A stretch of DNA of 64,000 bases from an uncultured Clostridia bacterium (GTDB lineage: Bacteria; Bacillota; Clostridia; TANB77; UBA1234). The notes beneath the pieces were generated by a model. It had not been told where the DNA came from. It searched no databases and saw only the letters and a list, made by a program, of their open reading frames with translations. Of the stretch, positions 53,146 to 60,942 are shown in pieces (position 1 is the first letter of the stretch; each line of letters starts with the position of its first letter). A program made the translations under genes and the position numbers. Location of the stretch: NCBI GenBank assembly GCA_934169745.1, contig CAKPOE010000002.1:62001-126000 (forward strand), written 5' to 3'.

Positions 53146-53292
53146 CGTTATTTTTAAATGGTATTTTCTAAATCGTTTACGGAATCACGCTTTACAGTGA
53201 TTTTTATGCTTTTACATTATTTGTTTACTACTACCTTTTCTGATAGTCTTACTAAAATTGTTGTTGATTGTTTTGTCACATACCAATGTGTG
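53146..53292 (-). pseudogene. Relic of the original SLH C-terminus downstream of the second Cys-rich gene
   Basis: Beyond the stop codon at 53293-53295 the minus strand continues with coding-like sequence: in frame HTLVCDKTI, as in the internal copy, then in another frame TILVRLSEKVVVNK followed by TAA (ending about 53224). That matches the end of the third SLH repeat of the same gene. It is leftover sequence from the ancestral 3' end, now untranslated. The leftmost 75 bases hold only a weak hairpin. Confidence 0.6.
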
Positions 53293-53808
53293 TTAATGAG
53301 TTTCAGTATCCTTACATCCCTCTTCTATACCACATATTGCACATATTCCTTTTTCGAAATTATGTTCCTTACACAAACCGCAAAATTCGCATTTACCGTC
53401 TTTATATCCATCATGTCGACACACATATTCGCACTTTGTACATATACCATTTTGAAAATCATGATCCTCATGTTTTTGAAAAATAGCGTCACCTAAACAT
53501 TTAGTGCACCTCGAATCAACCATATGTTTTTTACGTCCTATCTCAACAGCCTCTCCCATTGGAGTACACATGATTTCATGCTCTTTGTGAGGGCATTGAT
53601 ACCCACAATCCATACACTTAGTATCATAATTATAGTGATTCACACCATCTATAGTCTTAATTTGCTCACCAAGTTTAAATCTGTGATTTTCATTTTCTTT
53701 TATTTCTTTACCACAAGTACCACACTCTATTACTTTTTCGTGGTTATCATCATCATTTTCAATCTTGTTATAAGTAATCTTTTCATTTCCTTTATGGTCG
53801 CAATCCGA
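53293..53808 (-). repeat. Duplicated Cys-rich segment, copy 2
   Basis: This 3' part of the gene is a near-identical copy of about 54978-55510 in the same gene (DCDHKGNEK to GCKDTETH in both). Differences are scattered substitutions and a short indel near 53545. Confidence 0.85.
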
Positions 53809-56800
53809 GACTACTACCTTTTCTGATAGTCTTACTAATATTGTTGCTGCTTCTGCTCTTGTTACATTATCTTGTGGTGCAAATTTTCCATCACCTTTTC
53901 CATTTAGTAATCCCATCTTAGCAAGTGCATATACAGCATCTTTTGCCCAGCTTGAAATCTTGTCATCATCTGAGAACACTACATTGCTCTCTGATGAATC
54001 TTCAAGTAATGACTTATATTGCAACTTAATGTAATTATAAATCATAACAGACATTTCTTCTCTTGTTACGAATTCATCTGGTGCAAACTTTCCATCACCA
54101 ACACCATTAACTATTCCATTAGCACTTGCCCATGCTATGCTTTCACTATAGTATTCGTCACTTAAAACATCATTAAATAGTTTAGCATATCCTTTTGTAT
54201 CCGCTTTATCCATTCTTGCAAGAGCTGTAACAAACATACCTCTTGTAACATAAGCTTCTGGTTCAAATAATTCATCGCTTACTCCGTTAAATATTCCTTC
54301 CTCTGTTGCTTTATCTACATTGTCCTTGTACCAAGAATCTTTTGATACGTCAGAATAATCTTTGCCACCATTTGATTCAATCGTAGCTCCTTTACTTTTA
54401 ACAGTTATACTTGCACTCTTGTTAGTTACCTTATCTCTAACGCTTACTTGCACACCGTCAACTTTTTGTCTAAAATATATTCTACCGTCAGCATTTAATT
54501 TTACTATTTCTTTTCCTAAAGGAGTTTGCATGCTCCAGACTAAATTTACAGATACATTAGCGCTTTCTGGTTCTATTTTCAAATACTTTTTAAGGTCAAC
54601 ATTATCACCTGTATTAACTGTAATACTACTTTTTTCAAATTTTATTTTAGTACATTTAGCAATTTCAACATCTTTTTCTTTTCCACAAATACATTTTCCT
54701 TTTTCATTGTATTCATGTGCGCCTCTTACTGGAACTTTTCCACATTTACAATTCATAATTACATTATGTCTTTCGTTTGTCATCTCTATGACAGCTATAG
54801 GCTTTCCTGAATATTTGTGAACGTGCATCACTTCGCCACATGCTTCACATTTAGGGTCGCTACCATCAATACTAATTGTACCACCAAGTATTTTGTTTTT
54901 CTCTGTAGCTTCCCACTTTTTACCTGTTTCCTTACATCTATAATATAGCTTATGGAATGGTGTGATTGTTTTGTCACATACCAATGTGTGTTCATGAGTT
55001 TCAGTATCCTTACATCCCTCTTCTATACCACATATTGCACATATTCCTTTTTCGAAATTATGTTCCTTACACAAACCGCAAAATTCGCATTTACCGTCTT
55101 TATATTTATCATGTCGACACACATATTTGCACTTTGTACATATACTATTTTGAAAATCATGTTCCTCTTCTTTTTGAAAAATAGCGTCACCTAAACATTT
55201 AGTGCACCTCGAGTCAACCAGATGTTTCTTACCTCTTGCAACAATAACAACACTCTCCACATATGGAGTACACATGGTTTCATGCTCTTTGTGAGGGCAT
55301 TGATACCCACAATCCATACACTTAGTATCATAATTAGCGTGCTTCACACCATCTATAGTCTTACTTTGCTCACCAAGTTTAAATCTGTGATTTTCATTTT
55401 CTTTTCTTTCTTTACCACAAGTACCACACTTTACTACTTTTTCGTGGTTCTCATCATCATTTTCAATCTTGTTATAAGTAATCTTTTCATTTCCTTTATG
55501 GTCGCACTCATACTTACAATCTTTACACTTACCATTTTCAAAATTGTGTTTTTCAAGTTCTAACAACTTACCACAATCGCCACATTTTTTAGTGTAATGT
55601 TGAGCTGATGAACAATATGTATATTCACTCTTAGCATTTTTGTGGTTGCAATCCGAGTAATCAGCACCGCTCTGTTTATATCCGCAGAATTTACATTTTC
55701 CATATTCATAAACATGGTCTTCTTTATCTTCAATCACCCATTCTGTTTTACATCTGCTACAATAATTCAATTTTTCATGAGTTTTTCCGTCACTATTTTG
55801 TTTATATCTTGTAGTATAATAATTTTCTTTATGACCATTTACTGTGTACTTTTCTCCACAAACAAGTGTCGCACCACATTTACATATCACCTTAGAATCT
55901 ATTGTTTTTTCTGATGTGCATGCTACAGTATTTCTATCTATTTCTACACCGCATGCTATGCAAGTTGTAACCTCAATGTGCTTTCCATAATTTTGTCTTA
56001 TATAAGCAACAACTAGATTTTCTTTAGAATGCTTACATGTCATTCCTTCCTTTGAAAATCCACAGATAGAACACTTATTACTTCCATTTTTGAAAATATG
56101 TGCTTGTTTTGCTGACTCTTTATCACAGCCCTCAACTGTACAAGTAAGCCAATGATTTTTATCATCATTTTTGTAAGTTGTTCCATATCTATGACCAGCT
56201 TTTCTAAGTACCTCATTACATACTTTACATACAGTATCTTTTGTACATGGTGTTTCATTTTCTTTAGCTACGTGTGTATGTTCTTCTATTTTAACTTTTA
56301 GAATATATCCACATATTTTACATTTATTATTTTCATCAAAATCATGAGGCGTCACTTCTTCTTTTCCACACCAAGAACATTTTTTTGTTGTTCCCTTGTC
56401 ATCTCTTGTAGTTCTGAAATTATGATTATTAGGATCTACTTCATCTTTAACCTCACCACATTTTGTACACTTTTTTGCCAATTTACAAGTTGCTTTTGCT
56501 ACATTATACACATGGTTGCACTCAGTCTCGCCGCACCTTCTACATTTTTCATTACTATCAAGGTCATGGCCTAGTGCTTCTGATGTATACCCACATATTG
56601 AACATTTTTTGCCTTCTGTGCACCAATCTTTTTCTGGATTAAGACCTGCATGTGCACGTGTAAATGTCTTGCCACATCTTCTACATATTTCAACGTAACA
56701 AGTTTTATCTTCAGCTCTCCTTTCAGTTCTAAAATTATGTCCTAGTGCATTTTCAAATACTTTACCACATTTAACACATTTCTTTCCATATAAGCACCAA

Positions 56801-56946
56801 TCATACTCTGAGTTATAATAATGTGGACAGCCTATTTCATCTTCGCCCTCAAATGCTTCTTTTGCGTATGCAAGTACGCAAAGCACCGTGCTAAGCAGCA
56901 CTGTGACTAACAAAATCTCTAGTGAAATTTTTAAATATTTTTTCAC
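53293..56946 (-). CDS. Giant secreted Cys-rich zinc-ribbon-repeat protein with internal SLH domains
   Basis: A 1217-aa paralogue of the previous protein. Signal peptide (about 1-27, ending near LAYA), about 750 residues of CxxC/His repeats (for example CSICGYTSEALGHDLD, CKFCGYK), a Big-like domain (about 790-870) and three SLH repeats (about 880-1045). Unusually it continues for about 170 residues after the SLH repeats with a second copy of an upstream Cys-rich segment, starting CDHKGNEKITYNKIENDD. It ends at a TAA where the internal copy has GAA. GTG 56946 follows AGAGGGGG. It is probably surface-anchored, with unknown ligand. Confidence 0.85.
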   Translation of the reverse strand: MKKYLKISLEILLVTVLLSTVLCVLAYAKEAFEGEDEIGCPHYYNSEYDWCLYGKKCVKCGKVFENALGHNFRTERRAEDKTCYVEICRRCGKTFTRAHAGLNPEKDWCTEGKKCSICGYTSEALGHDLDSNEKCRRCGETECNHVYNVAKATCKLAKKCTKCGEVKDEVDPNNHNFRTTRDDKGTTKKCSWCGKEEVTPHDFDENNKCKICGYILKVKIEEHTHVAKENETPCTKDTVCKVCNEVLRKAGHRYGTTYKNDDKNHWLTCTVEGCDKESAKQAHIFKNGSNKCSICGFSKEGMTCKHSKENLVVAYIRQNYGKHIEVTTCIACGVEIDRNTVACTSEKTIDSKVICKCGATLVCGEKYTVNGHKENYYTTRYKQNSDGKTHEKLNYCSRCKTEWVIEDKEDHVYEYGKCKFCGYKQSGADYSDCNHKNAKSEYTYCSSAQHYTKKCGDCGKLLELEKHNFENGKCKDCKYECDHKGNEKITYNKIENDDENHEKVVKCGTCGKERKENENHRFKLGEQSKTIDGVKHANYDTKCMDCGYQCPHKEHETMCTPYVESVVIVARGKKHLVDSRCTKCLGDAIFQKEEEHDFQNSICTKCKYVCRHDKYKDGKCEFCGLCKEHNFEKGICAICGIEEGCKDTETHEHTLVCDKTITPFHKLYYRCKETGKKWEATEKNKILGGTISIDGSDPKCEACGEVMHVHKYSGKPIAVIEMTNERHNVIMNCKCGKVPVRGAHEYNEKGKCICGKEKDVEIAKCTKIKFEKSSITVNTGDNVDLKKYLKIEPESANVSVNLVWSMQTPLGKEIVKLNADGRIYFRQKVDGVQVSVRDKVTNKSASITVKSKGATIESNGGKDYSDVSKDSWYKDNVDKATEEGIFNGVSDELFEPEAYVTRGMFVTALARMDKADTKGYAKLFNDVLSDEYYSESIAWASANGIVNGVGDGKFAPDEFVTREEMSVMIYNYIKLQYKSLLEDSSESNVVFSDDDKISSWAKDAVYALAKMGLLNGKGDGKFAPQDNVTRAEAATILVRLSEKVVVSDCDHKGNEKITYNKIENDDDNHEKVIECGTCGKEIKENENHRFKLGEQIKTIDGVNHYNYDTKCMDCGYQCPHKEHEIMCTPMGEAVEIGRKKHMVDSRCTKCLGDAIFQKHEDHDFQNGICTKCEYVCRHDGYKDGKCEFCGLCKEHNFEKGICAICGIEEGCKDTETH
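54978..55510 (-). repeat. Duplicated Cys-rich segment, copy 1
   Basis: Internal copy lying upstream of the SLH repeats. It continues in frame as HEHTLVCDKTITPFHKLYYR, which the 3' copy lacks. The copy therefore appears to be the donor of the 3' duplication. Confidence 0.85.
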
Positions 56947-56997
56947 TTTTTTCCCCCTCTTTCTTCTTTTGTTTTTCGTACATACTTTCTCAGTAAC

Positions 56998-57026
56998 AGT
57001 TTATGAGACTTTCAAAGCTTTGTCAA
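56998..57026 (-). promoter_or_regulatory. Promoter of the second Cys-rich SLH gene
   Basis: Minus-strand TTGACA (57021-57026), 17-base spacer, TAAACT (56998-57003), paralogous to the promoter at 52995-53023. Confidence 0.72.
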
Positions 57027-57106
57027 TACGTATATCGCTTGTACCAACGGTTATAGCCTTGTATATATTTCAAATCTGCTTACGGAAGCTACTTTCTTAG
57101 CAACAA
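57027..57106 (-). promoter_or_regulatory. Conserved upstream element, second copy
   Basis: Closely similar to 53024-53103, including GCTTCCGTAAGC and the sequence up to the preceding terminator. It sits directly upstream of the -35. Confidence 0.5.
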
Positions 57107-57149
57107 AAAAGTGCCCAAAAAATTTTTTTGAAATTTTTTAGACACTTTT
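57107..57149 (-). terminator. Terminator after leuS
   Basis: Long AT-rich stem AAAAGTG.C..AAAAAATTT / AAATTTTTT...CACTTTT ending in T residues on the minus strand, about 50 bases beyond the leuS stop. Confidence 0.72.
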
Positions 57150-57200
57150 CGACTTTTTGACTGCTATTTTATAAAATACCTACGGATATAGTATTCCTCA

Positions 57201-59594
57201 TCATTTTACTACTATTGTATACATTCTACCAGGAATGTATATTTCCTTTACAATTTCTTTTCCATCGATAAATTTTACTATATCTTCATTTTCCATAATC
57301 TTTTCTTTTATCATTTCTTGTTTTGCGTCTTTTTCTACCTTAACCACTCCTCTAAGTTTTCCATTAACTTGAACAGGTATTTCGATAGAATCTTCTTCAA
57401 GCTTTGTTTCATCATAAGTTGGCCATACTTCATAAGCAATTGTTCCACTATGACCAAGCATTGACCATAGCTCTTCTCCAACAAATGGACATACTGGACT
57501 AATAAGCTTTACAAAACCTTCTGCATATTCTCTTGGAAGTTCTTCTTCTTTATATGCAGAATTTATAAAAATCATCAATTGACTAATTGCTGTATTAAAA
57601 GATAACTTTTCGTAGTCATCCGTTACTTTCTTTACAGTTTGATTATATACTCTTTCCAAGTTTTTATTTTCTTTGTCTACTATTTTTCCACTCTCATATA
57701 GTCTATATACTCTTTCTATAAACTTATGAGCACCATCTACACCTCTATCGCTCCAAGGTTTATCAGCCTCAAGAGGTCCCATAAACATCTCATAAAGACG
57801 TAATGTATCTGCTCCATATTCATTTATTACATCAAGTGGATTTATACAAAATTCTGGATATCTTTTACCCATTTTTATTCCATTTGAACCTAATATCATT
57901 CCTTGATGAACAAGTTTATGGAATGGCTCTTTCACTGGAACTAATCCCTTGTCAAACAAGTAATTGTTCCACATTCTCGAATATAATAAGTGACCTACCG
58001 CATGCTCTGGTCCGCCAACGTACAAATCTACTGGCATCCAATGTTCTAATAGTTTCTTGTCACAAAATTCCTTTTGATTGTGTGGGTCAATATACCTTAA
58101 ATAATACCAGCTTGAGCCAGCACTACCAGGCATCGTATTTGTATCCCTTTTTCCTTTTCTGCCATCTATTTCTACATTTACCCATTCTTCAGCATTTGAC
58201 AATGGAGCGGCTCCGCCATGGCCTTTATAATCAGATAGTTTTGGAAGTATAAGCGGTAACTCTTCATCTTTCAAGCAAACTATGTCTCCATCTTCCATAT
58301 GAACAACTGGCATTGGCTCTCCCCAATACCTTTGTCTAGCAAAAATCCATTCACGAATACGATAATTTACTTTTTTCTTTCCCAAGTTATTTTCTTCAAG
58401 CCATTCTAACATTTTATCAATTGACTCTTGTTTATTAAGTCCATCCAAAAAGCCAGAGTTGATATGAACACCATCGCCTGTATATGCTTCTTTTGAAATA
58501 TCTCCACCCTCTATTACCGGTATAATATCTATTCCAAACTTTTTAGCAAAAGCATAGTCTCTTTCATCATGTGCAGGAACAGCCATAATAGCACCAGTTC
58601 CATACGTTACTAATACATAGTCACTAATCCAAATAGGAATCTTCCTGCCATTTACAGGATTAATTGCGTAACTTCCCGTAAAGACACCTGTTTTTTCCTT
58701 ATTCAATTCTGTTCTTTCCATATCTGATTTTTTTGCACATTCTTCTTTATATTTACTTACGGCTTCTTTTTGTTCTTCTGTAGTTATTTCATCTACCAAC
58801 TTGTGCTCAGGTGAAAGTACACAATATGTTGCTCCAAACAATGTATCACATCTAGTTGTAAACACTGTAAATTTTTTATCTGTTCCGTCAACCTTAAAAT
58901 CAATCTGTGCACCTATACTTTTTCCTATCCAATTTCTTTGAATTTCTTTTGTTGATTCTGGCCAATCTATTTCATTTAATCCTTCAAGTAGTCTCTCGGC
59001 ATATTTAGGGATATCAATTATCCATTGTTTCATATTCTTGCGAACTACCGGATAACCACCCCTCTCGCTCTTTCCATCTATAACCTCGTCATTTGCAAGA
59101 ACTGTGCCAAGCTCTTCACACCAGTTAACAGGCATGTCCACACATTTTGCAAGTCCATCTTGAACTAGCATTTTAAATATCCACTGTGTCCATTTATAAA
59201 ACTCTGGATCACTCGTTGCAATTTCTCTATCCCAATCATAACTAAATCCCAATTTTTTCAATTGCATTTTAAATGTTTCTATATTTTTTAGCGTAAACGT
59301 ATTTGGATGATTTCCCGTATCAATAGCATATTGCTCAGCTGGTAGTCCAAAAGAATCAAATCCCATTGGATGAAGCACATTAAACCCTTGCATTCTTTTC
59401 ATACGAGATACAATATCTGTTGCCGTATATCCTTCAGGATGTCCAGCATGAAGTCCCACTCCAGATGGATATGGAAACATATCAAGCGCATAATACTTCG
59501 GCTTAGAAAAATCCCATCCGTCTGTTTTAAATGTTTTATTATCTTCCCAATATTTTTGCCACTTTTCTTCGATAACTTTATGATTATATGCCAT
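57201..59594 (-). CDS. leuS: Leucyl-tRNA synthetase
   Basis: Class I synthetase charging tRNA-Leu. The 797-aa protein has FPYPSGVGLHAGHPEGY with the HIGH-type HAGH, an inserted CP1 editing domain (FTTRCDTLFGATYC, VPAHDERDYAFAKKFGID), the WYYLRYIDPHN segment, and an anticodon-binding C-terminal region ending in the LeuRS tail (VQVNGKLRGVVKVEKDA). The KMSKS loop reads KMGKR, an unusual variant. No T-box leader is seen upstream: the start lies only about 80 bases after a terminator. Confidence 0.95.
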   Translation of the reverse strand: MAYNHKVIEEKWQKYWEDNKTFKTDGWDFSKPKYYALDMFPYPSGVGLHAGHPEGYTATDIVSRMKRMQGFNVLHPMGFDSFGLPAEQYAIDTGNHPNTFTLKNIETFKMQLKKLGFSYDWDREIATSDPEFYKWTQWIFKMLVQDGLAKCVDMPVNWCEELGTVLANDEVIDGKSERGGYPVVRKNMKQWIIDIPKYAERLLEGLNEIDWPESTKEIQRNWIGKSIGAQIDFKVDGTDKKFTVFTTRCDTLFGATYCVLSPEHKLVDEITTEEQKEAVSKYKEECAKKSDMERTELNKEKTGVFTGSYAINPVNGRKIPIWISDYVLVTYGTGAIMAVPAHDERDYAFAKKFGIDIIPVIEGGDISKEAYTGDGVHINSGFLDGLNKQESIDKMLEWLEENNLGKKKVNYRIREWIFARQRYWGEPMPVVHMEDGDIVCLKDEELPLILPKLSDYKGHGGAAPLSNAEEWVNVEIDGRKGKRDTNTMPGSAGSSWYYLRYIDPHNQKEFCDKKLLEHWMPVDLYVGGPEHAVGHLLYSRMWNNYLFDKGLVPVKEPFHKLVHQGMILGSNGIKMGKRYPEFCINPLDVINEYGADTLRLYEMFMGPLEADKPWSDRGVDGAHKFIERVYRLYESGKIVDKENKNLERVYNQTVKKVTDDYEKLSFNTAISQLMIFINSAYKEEELPREYAEGFVKLISPVCPFVGEELWSMLGHSGTIAYEVWPTYDETKLEEDSIEIPVQVNGKLRGVVKVEKDAKQEMIKEKIMENEDIVKFIDGKEIVKEIYIPGRMYTIVVK

Positions 59595-59669
59595 ATCAAT
59601 TCCTTCTTTCCACTTTTATGGCATAAATTATACTACAATTGCTATGTTTTTGCAATATTTTCTTATGTA

Positions 59670-59692
59670 TTGGCGGACTATCAGTCCGCCAA
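59670..59692 (-). terminator. Terminator after the small membrane protein upstream of leuS
   Basis: Perfect 10-bp stem TTGGCGGACT / AGTCCGCCAA with a three-base loop, next to the stop of the gene at 59700. Confidence 0.7.
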
Positions 59693-59699
59693 GTATTAT

Positions 59700-60104
59700 T
59701 TATTCTCTACATCTACAATTTGCATCTATTAAACAGTCCACAAGACAAATAAGTGCAATTATTAGTAATGCTGTAAAAAATCCACCTAATGCAATCAATA
59801 TTGCAATTAGCGTGTTTCCAGTGGTAAGGGTAATTGCTAGCGCTGCAATTGCCGTAATTATTGTTCCTACTATTCCTGTTAGTAAGCAATTGCCATACCT
59901 ACAAATACATCTTGCTACTTTTTGATTACCAAATGCAGCTATAGATATTAATGCAATCAAAGCAAATATTGCAATTCCAAAAGCTATCCATACAGCTGTT
60001 GTAATGGCTGGAATAAAGTCAAAATAAAATAATACGCCAACTATAATTCCAACAAATGCACTAATTACTGCAGCTAATAAACATCCACAATCTCTATTAC
60101 ACAT
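59700..60104 (-). CDS. Small four-helix membrane protein of unknown function
   Basis: A 134-aa very hydrophobic protein with Cys-rich termini (MCNRDCGC at the N-terminus and CLVDCLIDANCRCRE at the C-terminus) and four probable transmembrane helices (about 8-28, 33-55, 70-93, 98-120). The paired terminal cysteines suggest metal or thiol chemistry near the membrane face, but I know no function. ATG 60104 has AAAGGAGGG. The longer ORF start lacks a site. It is divergent from the lipoprotein gene. Confidence 0.6.
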   Translation of the reverse strand: MCNRDCGCLLAAVISAFVGIIVGVLFYFDFIPAITTAVWIAFGIAIFALIALISIAAFGNQKVARCICRYGNCLLTGIVGTIITAIAALAITLTTGNTLIAILIALGGFFTALLIIALICLVDCLIDANCRCRE

Positions 60105-60138
60105 ACTTCTTCCCTCCTTTATAATATTGTATGCCTCA

Positions 60139-60167
60139 TTGCAAATTTTGTGCAAAAGTGGTATAAT
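60139..60167 (+). promoter_or_regulatory. Promoter of the lipoprotein gene
   Basis: TTGCAA (60139-60144), 17-base spacer, TATAAT (60162-60167), 21 bases before the ATG with AAGGAGG between. Confidence 0.8.
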
Positions 60168-60188
60168 GCATTTGTTAAGGAGGTTTTT

Positions 60189-60905
60189 ATGAAAAAATTT
60201 TTAACTATATTTTCTACATGTGTTTGCTTAACAGCATTCGTAGGATGTTCTTACATTATCGATGAAGGAAAAGATGTTATAGATAATAAAAATAATCAAA
60301 TTGAAAACGTTGAAAACAATAATACTCAAACCCCAACAGAAGAAGAATTAAAAGAGTACTCATTCGAATATACTGATGTACATTTTACTCATTCTCCAAG
60401 TGAGAATATAAAAATTTCAATAATATATCCTCAATTTAAAGATACTAAGTTGTCTAATTTGAATTCGTGCATTGAAGAATTTGCAAAATCAAAGTTCAAA
60501 AATGTGATAAGCGATATTAGTGATACAGAAAGTATAACATTAGAAGAAACATATTCTGTGTCATACGCTGACACAGAACTAGTGAGCATCTCTTCTAAAG
60601 GCAACCTTACAAGTAGTGCACTACCATACCCAAGCCTAACAAATACTAGTATAAATATAAATCCTATAACATTAAAAGAATATTCAATTACTGATTTGTT
60701 AGAAATAAACGCTGAACTTATTTCTAAAATTCGTACCACTTCTGCTGAAAAAGAAGGTTTTAATGAATATTTGTCAAATATTTCTGATGATGATTTAAGA
60801 GTACAATTGCTAAGTTCAAAATTTTATCGCACAGATAAAAACATTGTTGTACTTTTCGAAGTTCCACATGCAATTGGAGATATTATTGAAGTAACACTAG
60901 ATTAA
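60189..60905 (+). CDS. Lipoprotein with DUF3298/RsiV-like domain
   Basis: A 238-aa exported lipoprotein. The signal peptide MKKFLTIFSTCVCLTAFVGC ends in a lipobox (AFVGC) with Cys20 as the lipidated residue. A short Asn/Glu-rich spacer is followed by a domain (about 55-238) whose pattern (IKISIIYPQFKDTKLSNLN, INPITLKEYSITDLLE, VVLFEVPHAIGDIIEV) resembles the DUF4163/DUF3298 modules of RsiV-type anti-sigma factors and polysaccharide deacetylases. That family call is tentative. ATG 60189 is supported by AAGGAGG. The ORF extends 13 codons further upstream without a site. Confidence 0.68.
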   Translation: MKKFLTIFSTCVCLTAFVGCSYIIDEGKDVIDNKNNQIENVENNNTQTPTEEELKEYSFEYTDVHFTHSPSENIKISIIYPQFKDTKLSNLNSCIEEFAKSKFKNVISDISDTESITLEETYSVSYADTELVSISSKGNLTSSALPYPSLTNTSININPITLKEYSITDLLEINAELISKIRTTSAEKEGFNEYLSNISDDDLRVQLLSSKFYRTDKNIVVLFEVPHAIGDIIEVTLD

Positions 60906-60942
60906 AAAGGCAACCAGGAATTAAACTCCTGGTTGCTTTTTT
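60904..60942. terminator. Bidirectional terminator between the lipoprotein and SLH genes
   Basis: Stem AAAAAGGCAACCAGGA / TCCTGGTTGCTTTTTT with a seven-base loop, overlapping the stop of the convergent minus-strand gene. Confidence 0.9.

Noticed and set aside
53158..53496. Coding gene on the plus strand after the second Cys-rich gene
   Set aside because: No ribosome binding site, and it lies opposite a duplicated coding segment. The protein composition is typical of antisense translation.
57107..57200. T-box or other riboswitch for leuS
   Set aside because: The leuS leader is only about 80 bases long and lies at the other end of the gene (59595-59670). No T-box sequence or specifier-like stem is visible there.
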